Assembly (NCBI GenBank): GCA_023432075.1
Contig: JAEYVD010000860.1
Span: 1-16,967 of the forward strand
Length of the DNA: 16,967 nucleotides
Source: Pseudomonadota bacterium
Lineage (GTDB): Bacteria > Pseudomonadota > Gammaproteobacteria > Burkholderiales > Burkholderiaceae_B
Direction: 5' to 3'
This document shows, in pieces, positions 7,245 through 14,446 of the stretch (within the stretch, counting starts at the first letter, position 1; each line of letters begins with the position of its first letter). The position numbers were made by a program, and so were the translations under genes. The notes below the pieces were generated by a model. It was not told where the DNA came from. It ran no database searches and was given only the letters and a program-made list of their open reading frames with translations.

Positions 7245-8240
7245 ATGGACAACCCCCGATTCCAGGCCTACCGGCTGCACGCCGGCGCGGCGGGCGAGCC
7301 GCCGCAGGGCCGCTTCGAGACGCTGACCGCCGACCAGTTGTCTGCGGGCGACACGCTCATCAAGGTGGCCTATGCGGGCCTGAACTACAAGGATGCGCTG
7401 GCGCAGGCCGGACGCGGCGGCATCGTGCGCGACTACCCCCGCATCGGCGGCATCGACCTGTCCGGCACCGTGGTGCATTCCGCCGACCCCGCGCTTTCGC
7501 CGGGCCAGGAGGTCGTCGTGCACGGCTTCGGCATCGGCGTGGATTGCGACGGCGGCCATGCCGAGTTTGCGCGGGTGCGCCATGACTGGGTGCTGCCGCT
7601 GCCCGCGGGCATCGGCCTGCGCGACGCGGCCGTGCTGGGCGCAGCCGGCTACACCGCCGCGCTGTCGCTGCACTGGATGGAACACTGCGGACTGACGCCC
7701 GCGCACGGCGACGTGCTGGTCACCGGCGCCACGGGCGGCGTGGCCAGCGTCGCGATCGACATCCTGAGCCAGTGCGGCTACCGCGTCTGTGCCATGACCG
7801 GCAAGCCGGACGCCGCGGACTATTTGCGCTCACTCGGCGCCCAAGAAGTGATCGCCCCGCCCGATCTGTCGGCCGGCATCAAGCCGCTGATGAGCGCGCG
7901 CTGGGCGGGCGTGATCGACTCCGTGGGCGGCGCGCTGCTGGCCCACGCGCTGGCCAGCGTGAAACCGGACGGCGTTGCCGCTGCCTTCGGCAACGCGGGC
8001 GGCGCGGAGCTGCCCACGTCGGTCATCCCCTTCATCCTTCGCGGCATCAAGCTGCTGGGCATCAACGCCAACAGCCCCATGCCGTTGCGGCGCGAGGTCT
8101 GGAACAAGCTTGCCGGTGAATACCGCCCCGCGCACCTGGACTTGATCGCACGCGTCATCGAACCCCGCGAGCTGCCGCAAGCGCTTGCCGCCCTGCTCGA
8201 ACGCGGCAGCACCGGCCGCAGTGTCGTCCGCTACTCCTGA
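7245..8240 (+). CDS. MDR-superfamily NADPH oxidoreductase, AcuI/YhdH (acryloyl-CoA reductase) type
   Basis: A 331-residue medium-chain reductase of the quinone-oxidoreductase/AcuI-YhdH group, which lacks catalytic zinc. Visible features are NYKDAL (47-52), the IGGIDLSGTV segment (67-76), the nucleotide-binding GATGGVAS (161-168), a helix ending in LGAQEVI (197-203), and the C-terminal GxxGRSVVRYS typical of AcuI/YhdH. Known members reduce acryloyl-CoA to propionyl-CoA with NADPH. Here it may reduce a short enoyl-CoA made by, or supplied to, this operon (inference). The ATG at 7245 has GGAG about six bases upstream and lies 18 bases after the dehydrogenase stop. It is 12 bases ahead of the acyl-CoA synthetase gene. 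Alternative: a general quinone or enone reductase. Confidence 0.85.
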   Translation: MDNPRFQAYRLHAGAAGEPPQGRFETLTADQLSAGDTLIKVAYAGLNYKDALAQAGRGGIVRDYPRIGGIDLSGTVVHSADPALSPGQEVVVHGFGIGVDCDGGHAEFARVRHDWVLPLPAGIGLRDAAVLGAAGYTAALSLHWMEHCGLTPAHGDVLVTGATGGVASVAIDILSQCGYRVCAMTGKPDAADYLRSLGAQEVIAPPDLSAGIKPLMSARWAGVIDSVGGALLAHALASVKPDGVAAAFGNAGGAELPTSVIPFILRGIKLLGINANSPMPLRREVWNKLAGEYRPAHLDLIARVIEPRELPQALAALLERGSTGRSVVRYS

Positions 8241-8252
8241 ACGCCGATATCC

Positions 8253-10388
8253 ATGAACCCGTCTGCTCTCCCCTCCCTGTCCCGCCTCTTCGATCCGCAA
8301 GGGATTGCCATCGTCGGCGCCTCGGCCACGCCCGGCAAGATCGGCGCGATGCCCGTCAGCCTGCTGCTGCAGCACGGCTACGGCGGCCGCATCGTCCCCG
8401 TGAATCCGCGCGCGGACACCATCGCTGGCCTGCCTGCCGTGCCCGGCCTGGACGCGCTCTTCGCGGACATCGACCTGGCCATTCTGGCGGTGCCCGCCGC
8501 CCACGCCGCGCAGGCGCTTGAACGCGCCCGCCCGGGCCAGGTGGGCGCCGCCGTGGTGTTTACCTCCGGCTTTTCCGAAACCGGCGCGCAAGGCGCGGCC
8601 GAACAGGACCGGCTATGCGCCATCGCGCGCGAGCGCGGCATCCGGCTGCTGGGACCGAATTGCCTGGGCTTCATGAATGTGCGGCGCAACGTCTACGCGA
8701 CGTTCTCGCCCGCGCCCGCCAACGGCATCGTCGCCGCCGGCGGCATCGGCATGGTGACGCAAAGCGGCGCGTTCGGGGCCTACGCCTACAGCATGGCGCG
8801 CGAGCGCGGCCTGGGCCTGTCGCACTGGATCAGCACCGGCAACGAGGCCGACATCGACGTTGCCGACTGCATCGAATGGCTGGCCGGCGATACGCACACC
8901 CGCGTCATCATGGCCTACATGGAAGGCTGCCGCGACGGCGCCAAGCTACGCCGCGCGCTGTCCGCGGCGCGCGCTGCCGGCAAGCCCGTGGTCGTGACCA
9001 AGATCGGCCGCACTCAGGCCGGCGCGCAGGCTGCGGCCTCGCACACCGCGGCACTTGCCGGCGACGACGCCGTGTACGACGCGCTGTTCCGCCAGTACGG
9101 CGCCCTGCGCGCGCGCACCATCGAGGAATTCTTCAACCTGGGCTATGCGCTGGACACCTGGAAGCATCCGCCGCAAGGCCGCCGCCTGGGCATCTTCACC
9201 ATTTCCGGCGGCGTGGGCGCGCTGATGGCCGACGACGCCGCCGACAGCGGACTGACGCTGCCCGAACCGGCCGCGGACGCGCAGGCCAGGCTGCTGGAAC
9301 GCGTGCCGTTTGCCAGCGGCCGCAATCCGGTCGACGTCACCGGCCAGGCCGTCTCCGAACCCGGGCTGCTGCTGGCCACCGCCGACGACATGCTGGCCGG
9401 TGGCCGCTACGATGCCCTGGCTGTCTTCCTGGCCGCCGCGGGCTCGTCCGAAGCGCTGTGGCCCACCTTCGAAGCCTTCGCGCGGCAGATGCAGGCGCGC
9501 CATCCCGACGTGCCGCTTGCAATTAGCGCCCTGTTCCCGCCTGCGCGGCGGCGCGAACTGGAGCGTCTGGGTTGCCTGGTGTACCCGGATCCCAGCGCCG
9601 CCGTCCGCTCGATCGCCGCGGTGGCCGCAATGTCATCCCATTCCGGCCGCGGAACAACGCAAGCGGATCCCGCCCCGGACACGGCTAACCGTGCGCCGCT
9701 GCGCGAAACCTATACCGAAATCCAGGCCATGGAACTGCTGCGCGACGCCGGCATGCCGGCTTCCCCGAGCACGCTAGCGGTTGACGCCGACGCGGCCGTG
9801 CGCGCCGCCGGCGACCTTCGCGGGGCGGGCCAGGACATTCCTGTCGTCCTAAAAGTGGTCTCGCCAGACATCACGCACAAAAGCGACGTGGGCGGCGTCA
9901 AGCTCAACATCCGGGGCGAGGACGCGGTGCGACGCGCTTATGCGGACATCATGGCCGCAGTAAGCCAGCATCGCCCCGATGCCCGCGTCGAGGGGGTGCT
10001 CGTCGCGCCCATGGCGCCCAAGGGCGTGGAATGCATCGCGGGCGTGCATTGCGACCCCGTGTTCGGGCCCGTGGTCATGTTCGGACTGGGCGGCGTTTTC
10101 GTCGAGGTGCTGAAAGACGTCAGCTTCCGGCTGGCGCCCTTTGGCCGCGATGAGGCCCTGGACATGATTCGCGAGATCAAGGGATACGCGCTGCTGCAGG
10201 GCGCGCGCGGGGCGCCCCCGTGCGATGTCGATGCCCTGGCCGACGCGCTGGCCACCCTATCCCGGTTCGCGCATGCGCACGCCGGGGATTTCAGCTCGGT
10301 CGAGATCAATCCCTTGCTGGCGCTTGCCGAGGGACAGGGCGCGGTGGCGCTGGACGCGGTGGTGATTCGGAAAGGCCAGCCGGCATGA
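8253..10388 (+). CDS. Fused NDP-forming acyl-CoA synthetase (acetate--CoA ligase family, ATP-grasp)
   Basis: A 711-residue single-chain enzyme of the ADP-forming acyl-CoA synthetase superfamily, converting a carboxylate, CoA and ATP to acyl-CoA, ADP and phosphate (or the reverse). The order is: CoA-binding Rossmann domain (about 10-140, with IVGASATPGKIG and GPNCLGF 134-140); succinyl-CoA-ligase-like domains (about 155-455), with the phosphohistidine expected at H264 in ASHTAALAG; a proline/threonine-rich linker (about 460-485); and ATP-grasp domain (about 486-711), with VVLKVVSPDI, HKSDVGGV (542-549) and EINP (684-687). All key motifs are intact. The ATG at 8253 lacks a clear ribosome site, so translation may depend on coupling. 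As last gene of the operon it probably activates the acid captured by the Bug proteins (inference). Confidence 0.92.
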   Translation: MNPSALPSLSRLFDPQGIAIVGASATPGKIGAMPVSLLLQHGYGGRIVPVNPRADTIAGLPAVPGLDALFADIDLAILAVPAAHAAQALERARPGQVGAAVVFTSGFSETGAQGAAEQDRLCAIARERGIRLLGPNCLGFMNVRRNVYATFSPAPANGIVAAGGIGMVTQSGAFGAYAYSMARERGLGLSHWISTGNEADIDVADCIEWLAGDTHTRVIMAYMEGCRDGAKLRRALSAARAAGKPVVVTKIGRTQAGAQAAASHTAALAGDDAVYDALFRQYGALRARTIEEFFNLGYALDTWKHPPQGRRLGIFTISGGVGALMADDAADSGLTLPEPAADAQARLLERVPFASGRNPVDVTGQAVSEPGLLLATADDMLAGGRYDALAVFLAAAGSSEALWPTFEAFARQMQARHPDVPLAISALFPPARRRELERLGCLVYPDPSAAVRSIAAVAAMSSHSGRGTTQADPAPDTANRAPLRETYTEIQAMELLRDAGMPASPSTLAVDADAAVRAAGDLRGAGQDIPVVLKVVSPDITHKSDVGGVKLNIRGEDAVRRAYADIMAAVSQHRPDARVEGVLVAPMAPKGVECIAGVHCDPVFGPVVMFGLGGVFVEVLKDVSFRLAPFGRDEALDMIREIKGYALLQGARGAPPCDVDALADALATLSRFAHAHAGDFSSVEINPLLALAEGQGAVALDAVVIRKGQPA

Positions 10389-10394
10389 GGCGCT

Positions 10395-10476
10395 GGGCGT
10401 TTGGACCAGCTAGTCCGCATCCAGAACGCGCGCCGGGATCTCCGGCCGCACAGCCTGGCCCGGGCGCCAAACGCCC
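10395..10476. repeat. Long inverted repeat in the convergent gap, possible bidirectional terminator
   Basis: GGGCGTTTGG (10395-10404) and CCAAACGCCC (10467-10476) are perfect reverse complements, 62 bases apart. Inside are smaller symmetric elements: GGAC/GTCC (10403-10416), GCCGG/CCGGC around a 5-base loop (10432-10446), and the palindrome GCCCGGGC (10458-10465). The repeat lies between the stop of the synthetase gene and the stop of the GntR gene, where a structure serving both strands would be expected. No T-tract follows either arm, so an intrinsic terminator is not demonstrated. Confidence 0.5.
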
Positions 10477-10485
10477 ATCGACTTC

Positions 10486-11184
10486 CTACAGATAATCTTT
10501 GTATCGGCGAATGTACTCGCGCGCGCTTTGGTTCAGCTCGCGAACACAGCGATCCGCCTCGTCCACGTCGTTGCGAATCATGGCGTCAAGCAGCGTCCGG
10601 TATTGCTTGATTCCCATCTCGGCGCGTCCAGGCAACAACGCCACGCGCCGCATCGTCACTTGCATGCGTTCGTAAATTCGTTCAATCAGATCGCTGAGCA
10701 CGGGGTTGTTGGCGATTTCGTTCACGCGATTACGGAACCGCACGATGGTGTCGACATGCGACTCGATGTCGCCGTCCCTCAACGTCTCCTCAAACTGCGG
10801 GCCGAGCATCTGCTGAAGCGCTTCGTAGTCGGTTGCCGAAGCATTCTCCATGGCCAGGCGAACGGACAGGCTGTCTAGCGTCTCGCGGACCTGGTAGAGG
10901 CGATAGGTGGTTTCCATGTCGACGGGAACCACCACCGCGCCCTTGTTCGGAACCCGTTCGATCAGGCCGCGGTCTTCCAGCGTAGCCAGCACCTCGCGGG
11001 CCTTGGCACGCGGGATTCCGTAGTTCTTCACGAGATCTTCTTCCGGCAGGCGCGAACCCGGCAGCAACGCTTGGGAAGCAATGCGCTGTCGTACATCCAA
11101 CACGACTGCCTGGGTGGACGGCATGCTTTTGCGCTCTTTTGCAGGGGCAGTTTGCGCTTTTGGTTTCTTCGGAGAAGTGGCCAT
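10486..11184 (-). CDS. GntR-family regulator with FCD ligand domain
   Basis: A 232-residue regulator of the GntR/FadR-type. The winged helix spans about 24-88 (VRQRIASQALLPGSRLPEEDL, then the recognition region YGIPRAKAREVLATLEDRGLI, and KGAVV of the wing). An all-helical FCD-like domain follows (about 95-225). The His residues that usually bind metal in FCD domains are not at the expected places: R151 follows F150 where FH is usual, QY (194-195) replaces EH, and N218 replaces the last His. The start is uncertain: ATG at 11184 gives normal length but no clear ribosome site, ATG at 11226 has a weak AAGAG, and the frame is open to 11322, where it would run across the palindromic operator. It is divergent from the aminotransferase cluster and probably represses or activates it in response to a pathway intermediate. 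Confidence 0.87.
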   Translation of the reverse strand: MATSPKKPKAQTAPAKERKSMPSTQAVVLDVRQRIASQALLPGSRLPEEDLVKNYGIPRAKAREVLATLEDRGLIERVPNKGAVVVPVDMETTYRLYQVRETLDSLSVRLAMENASATDYEALQQMLGPQFEETLRDGDIESHVDTIVRFRNRVNEIANNPVLSDLIERIYERMQVTMRRVALLPGRAEMGIKQYRTLLDAMIRNDVDEADRCVRELNQSAREYIRRYKDYL

Positions 11185-11243
11185 GTTTTGGGCAGGTCGA
11201 GGCAAGGTTTTGATGCCGTCGATCATAGCACTCTTATCGCACT

Positions 11244-11263
11244 CAAGATTGTGCACAATCTTG
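11244..11263. promoter_or_regulatory. Perfect 20-bp palindrome, likely operator of the GntR/FCD regulator
   Basis: CAAGATTGTGCACAATCTTG is a perfect inverted repeat, 10+10 with no spacer. It lies in the gap between the divergent GntR gene (start 11184 or 11226) and aminotransferase gene (start 11361). Its TTGTGCACAA core fits the GT...AC half-site layout bound by GntR/FadR-type dimers. Position and symmetry make it the best candidate for autoregulation and control of the cluster. Binding is inferred. Confidence 0.75.
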
Positions 11264-11285
11264 CGCTCATGCTCGTATTTTCTTA

Positions 11286-11315
11286 TTGACACAATGATTT
11301 GCGCCAGCGCAAGAT
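11286..11315 (+). promoter_or_regulatory. Putative sigma-70 promoter of the aminotransferase cluster
   Basis: A perfect TTGACA at 11286-11291 is followed after 18 bases by CAAGAT (11310-11315), a weak -10. Transcription would begin near 11322, about 40 bases before the start codon. The -35 overlaps ATTGACACAAT (11285-11295), which contains a CACAAT half-site identical to that in the palindrome 20 bases upstream, so the regulator could cover it. The -10 is poor, so the promoter may need activation. Confidence 0.4.
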
Positions 11316-11348
11316 ACCCCACATCGCATCACCCGACGCCGATTTCCG

Positions 11349-11354
11349 AAGGAG
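11349..11354 (+). promoter_or_regulatory. Ribosome binding site that fixes a TTG start
   Basis: AAGGAG ends six bases before TTG at 11361. The nearest ATG, at 11373, is 18 bases away, too far for this site, so the aminotransferase most likely begins at TTG. Confidence 0.7.
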
Positions 11355-11360
11355 AGTGCC

Positions 11361-12689
11361 TTGTCATCAGCCATGCCTGCATCCCTGCCGGGCCCAATTT
11401 GCCAGCAGTACCAAATAAAGCGGGACGCACTTGTCGCTCGCGGAGTCGCCAACGGAGCGCCCATCTTTGCGGCCCGCGCAAGCGGGTCCGAAGTGGTCGA
11501 CCTCGACGGCAATACCTTCCTGGATTTCGCAGGGGGCATCGGCACGTTGAACGTGGGCCACGCGCACCCGGAGGTCGTTGCCGCGGTCAAGCGGCAGGCA
11601 GACGACTATCTGCATACCTGCTTCAACATCGTCATGTACCCCGGCTACATCGACCTCGCCGAAACGTTGGTCAACAAGCTGCCCGGCGACTGGCCCAAGA
11701 AGGTGATGCTGCAAAGCACCGGCTCAGAGGCCGTCGAGAACGCGATAAAGATCGCCCGCCGCGCAACGGGGCGTCAGGCGGTAGTGGCCTTTGAGGGCGC
11801 GTTTCATGGGCGCACCAACATGGCCCTTGCCCTCACTGCAAAGGCGCCCGCCTATAAAACCGGCTTTGGCCCCCTTGCTGGCGAGGTATACCGGGCTCCC
11901 TTCCCCTACGTGTATCGCACTGGCGCCGACGAAGAAACCGCGGCTCGCCAGGCCTATGAGCGCTTTGAACGCATGGTCGAAACCGAAATCGGCGCAAAGC
12001 AAGTCGCCGCGGTCATCATCGAACCCGTGCAAGGCGAGGGAGGTTTTCACGCCGCGCCGGCCAGCTTCATGCGCCAGCTACGCGAATTCTGCACAAGCCA
12101 CGGCATCGTTCTGATCGCTGACGAGATCCAGTCCGGGTTTTGCCGAACGGGCCGCTGGTTTGCGACCGAGCACAGCGGAATCAGCGCCGATCTCTACACC
12201 CTGGCCAAATCCATGGGCGGCGGCATGCCGATCGCCGCCGTCGTCGGCCGCGCCGAACTCATGGACGCGCCCGATGTGGGCGGCCTGGGCGGGACCTACG
12301 CGGGCAATCCCCTGGCTTGCGCAGCGGCGCTGGCCGCCATTGCCGTCATGGAACGAGACGACTATGCCGGCCGCGCGCAGGCGCTGGGCCGTCAACTGGC
12401 CGAGCGATTCGAGGCATGGAAACGCGACATTCCCATCGTGGGGGATGCGCGCGGGCTGGGCGCGATGCGCGCCGTGGAAATCGTCACGGACAAAACCACC
12501 CACCGTCCGGACGGCCAAGCCACCGCGCGCATTGTGCGGCGCGCATATGAAGCCGGGCTGATCCTCGTGAAGGCGGGCTTTCATGGAAACGTGCTGCGCT
12601 TTCTTGGCCCGCTGAACATGAGTGCCGAGCAGTTGCAGCGCGGTTTGGACATCCTTGAAAAATCCATCAACGCCGAGGTGCGCGCATGA
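11361..12689 (+). CDS. gabT: Class III PLP aminotransferase, GabT-like (4-aminobutyrate--2-oxoglutarate type)
   Basis: A 442-residue PLP enzyme that transfers an amino group, typically from an omega-amino acid to 2-oxoglutarate; cytosolic. Blocks in order are LDFAGGIGTLNVGHAHP (54-70), TGSEAVENAIKIAR (120-133, cofactor phosphate site), FHGRT (148-152), EPVQGEGGF (221-229), IADEIQSGFCRTG (252-264, with D254 for the pyridine nitrogen), the Schiff-base lysine K283 in LAKSMGGGMP, and GGLGGTYAGNP. These closely follow E. coli GabT. The TTG start is chosen on ribosome-site spacing; ATG at 11373 would remove four residues. The stop overlaps the next start as ATGA. The gene name reflects similarity only: the neighbours are not a GABA operon (no succinate-semialdehyde dehydrogenase), so the amine may be another omega- or beta-amino acid. 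Confidence 0.9.
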   Translation: MSSAMPASLPGPICQQYQIKRDALVARGVANGAPIFAARASGSEVVDLDGNTFLDFAGGIGTLNVGHAHPEVVAAVKRQADDYLHTCFNIVMYPGYIDLAETLVNKLPGDWPKKVMLQSTGSEAVENAIKIARRATGRQAVVAFEGAFHGRTNMALALTAKAPAYKTGFGPLAGEVYRAPFPYVYRTGADEETAARQAYERFERMVETEIGAKQVAAVIIEPVQGEGGFHAAPASFMRQLREFCTSHGIVLIADEIQSGFCRTGRWFATEHSGISADLYTLAKSMGGGMPIAAVVGRAELMDAPDVGGLGGTYAGNPLACAAALAAIAVMERDDYAGRAQALGRQLAERFEAWKRDIPIVGDARGLGAMRAVEIVTDKTTHRPDGQATARIVRRAYEAGLILVKAGFHGNVLRFLGPLNMSAEQLQRGLDILEKSINAEVRA

Positions 12690-13666
12690 ATACGCTATTG
12701 AAGTTGGACAACGCGCGTAAGGTCGTGCATCTGTTGGGAGACGCGCGCCCCGGCACGAACGTGCTGGTGCTGTATGACTACTACACCGAGCAGAATGTCC
12801 AGCCGCTGGCCATCGCCATCAACGAGTGCGGCGCCATTCCCCACATGCTGCAGATACCGGGCAGCCGCCAGCATGGGCGCCCATTTTCGCCCATCGTGGC
12901 CGACGCCATGTGCGGCGCGGACCTGGTGATTGCGCTTACGCGCGCCAACGCCGCCCATACCGAAGCGCGGCAAAAAGCCACTCGCGCCGGCGTCGGGGTA
13001 ATAGTCTTGCCCGAATCGGATTTGCCGGATTTCTTTATGGCCGAGGGCTGGAACGCCGACTTTCAAGCCTTGCGTCCGCAAATCCAGGGGTTGGCTGATG
13101 CGCTCACCCAAGCCGATACGGCACGGGTCACCAGCGCTGCGGGTACCGACATCACGATGAGCATTGCAGGTCGTCGTGGCCGTGCGCTGCATGGATTTGC
13201 GAACACGGAAGACATCTCGGCGGGTTACTGCCTCGAATCCAGTCTGGCCCCCGTTGAAGGCACCGCCGAAGGCGTCATCGTGGTGAACGCCAGTATCCCC
13301 GGCGTGTCACTGATCCGAGACGAATCGGTTCGCATCACATTCGAGCGCGGCATGGCCGTGTCCATCGAGGGCGGGGCCGAGGCCGCCAAATTCCGGGATC
13401 TGCTTGCCGGGTTCCACGATCCCCTGGTCTACAACCTGGGCGAACTCGGTGTCGGCATGAATCCCTGCTGCCAGCTGGACGGAACGATGCTTTCCGATGA
13501 AAGCGTGTACGGCTCCATCCAGTTGGCGCTCGGCACCAGCGCCTACATCGGCGGAACGGTCAAGGCGGCCGCCCACTACGACACCATCGTGACCGATGCG
13601 CAACTCTGGCTGGACGGCAAACTGGTGCTCGACGGCACCACGCTGCATCTTGGGGACGCGCGATGA
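12686..13666 (+). CDS. M29-aminopeptidase/NicX-like metalloprotein
   Basis: A 326-residue protein that I place, with moderate certainty, in the group including M29 aminopeptidases and the ring-cleaving 2,5-dihydroxypyridine dioxygenase NicX. Supporting stretches are LVLYDYYTEQNVQPLA (27-42), TDITMSIAGRRG, the family-like GELGVGMNP (252-260), LSDESVYGSIQLALG (269-283) and GG followed by AAAHYDTIV with an H-x-D pair (H297, D299). The H-x-D pair and possibly E253 are candidate metal ligands. Length is shorter than M29 peptidases (about 370-410) and nearer NicX (about 350). There is no signal peptide. GAGGTG five bases upstream and ATGA overlaps at both ends tie it tightly to the aminotransferase and crotonase genes. 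A role inside a small-molecule pathway (amide hydrolysis or ring opening) is therefore likelier than general peptidase work. Confidence 0.6.
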   Translation: MNTLLKLDNARKVVHLLGDARPGTNVLVLYDYYTEQNVQPLAIAINECGAIPHMLQIPGSRQHGRPFSPIVADAMCGADLVIALTRANAAHTEARQKATRAGVGVIVLPESDLPDFFMAEGWNADFQALRPQIQGLADALTQADTARVTSAAGTDITMSIAGRRGRALHGFANTEDISAGYCLESSLAPVEGTAEGVIVVNASIPGVSLIRDESVRITFERGMAVSIEGGAEAAKFRDLLAGFHDPLVYNLGELGVGMNPCCQLDGTMLSDESVYGSIQLALGTSAYIGGTVKAAAHYDTIVTDAQLWLDGKLVLDGTTLHLGDAR

Positions 13667-14436
13667 GCATTCGACTGGACCGCGGCCAGAACGGAATCGT
13701 CACCGTCTTGATGGACAGGCCTGCCAAGCGCAATGCCTTCACGCTCGACATGTATCGTGAATTCGGTGATGCATTCGACACGCTCAACGCCGATGACAGC
13801 GTCAGGTGCATCGTGGTGCGCGGCGCGGCAGGCGCTTTCTGTGCGGGTAGCGATATCGGCGGGTTCGACGAAACCCGCAGCGGCGCGGAACAGGCGCGAG
13901 AGTACGCCGAGTTCACGCTGGCCATGACTGACCGGCTCAAGCTCACGCCGCATCCCACGGTCGCATGCATCGAAGGCGCGTGCGTGGGCGGCGGGCTGGA
14001 GATCGCGGCCATGTGCGACATCCGCGTTGCGGGCCGGGGCGCCCGCTTTGGCGTGCCGATCAACCGCATCGGACTAACCCTGGACTACCGGGAACTGGCC
14101 GATCTGCTGGCCGTCATCGGTGGCACGCGCACGCTGGAAATCCTGCTCGAAGGCGCCGTTTTTGGTGCAGACGAGGCGCTGAACAAGGGCCTCGTCACAA
14201 GAGTGGTGGACGACGACAAGGTTGGCGATGAAGCCTATGAGGCTGCCGGGCGTATCGCTGCCGGCGCTCCCCTGGTCAACCGCTGGCACAAACAATTCGT
14301 GCGTCGCTTGCAAGCCGGCGGCGAACTGGCCGAACACGAACTGGCTCAGGCCTATGCCTGCTTTGACACCGAGGATTACCGCAACGGGCAGCGTGCCTTC
14401 CTGAACAAGGAAAAGCCTGTCTTTGCAGGTCGCTGA
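13663..14436 (+). CDS. Crotonase-superfamily protein (enoyl-CoA hydratase/isomerase type)
   Basis: A 257-residue crotonase-fold CoA enzyme. The oxyanion-hole segments are visible: FCAGSDIGGF (59-68) and ACVGGGLEIAAMCDIR (106-121). Of the two acidic residues of classic enoyl-CoA hydratase, the first fits E113 (GGGLE). The second is absent: the usual FGQPEI reads FGVPIN, placing I133 where the glutamate should be. Simple water addition as in rat hydratase is therefore doubtful; isomerase, hydrolase, C-C lyase or decarboxylase chemistry is possible. The start overlaps the previous stop as ATGA, and the next gene begins 10 bases after its stop, so it belongs to a translationally linked set. Length and C-terminus (RAFLNKEKPVF) are normal. 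Confidence 0.88.
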   Translation: MSIRLDRGQNGIVTVLMDRPAKRNAFTLDMYREFGDAFDTLNADDSVRCIVVRGAAGAFCAGSDIGGFDETRSGAEQAREYAEFTLAMTDRLKLTPHPTVACIEGACVGGGLEIAAMCDIRVAGRGARFGVPINRIGLTLDYRELADLLAVIGGTRTLEILLEGAVFGADEALNKGLVTRVVDDDKVGDEAYEAAGRIAAGAPLVNRWHKQFVRRLQAGGELAEHELAQAYACFDTEDYRNGQRAFLNKEKPVFAGR

Positions 14437-14446
14437 AAGGAAAGAG

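Noticed and set aside
8615..9526. Long plus-strand frame inside the acyl-CoA synthetase gene
   Set aside because: Arg/His-rich out-of-frame translation of a gene whose main frame carries all domain motifs.
11227..11322. N-terminal extension of the GntR regulator to 11322
   Set aside because: It would code across the perfect palindrome and the divergent promoter region and adds residues unlike the family.
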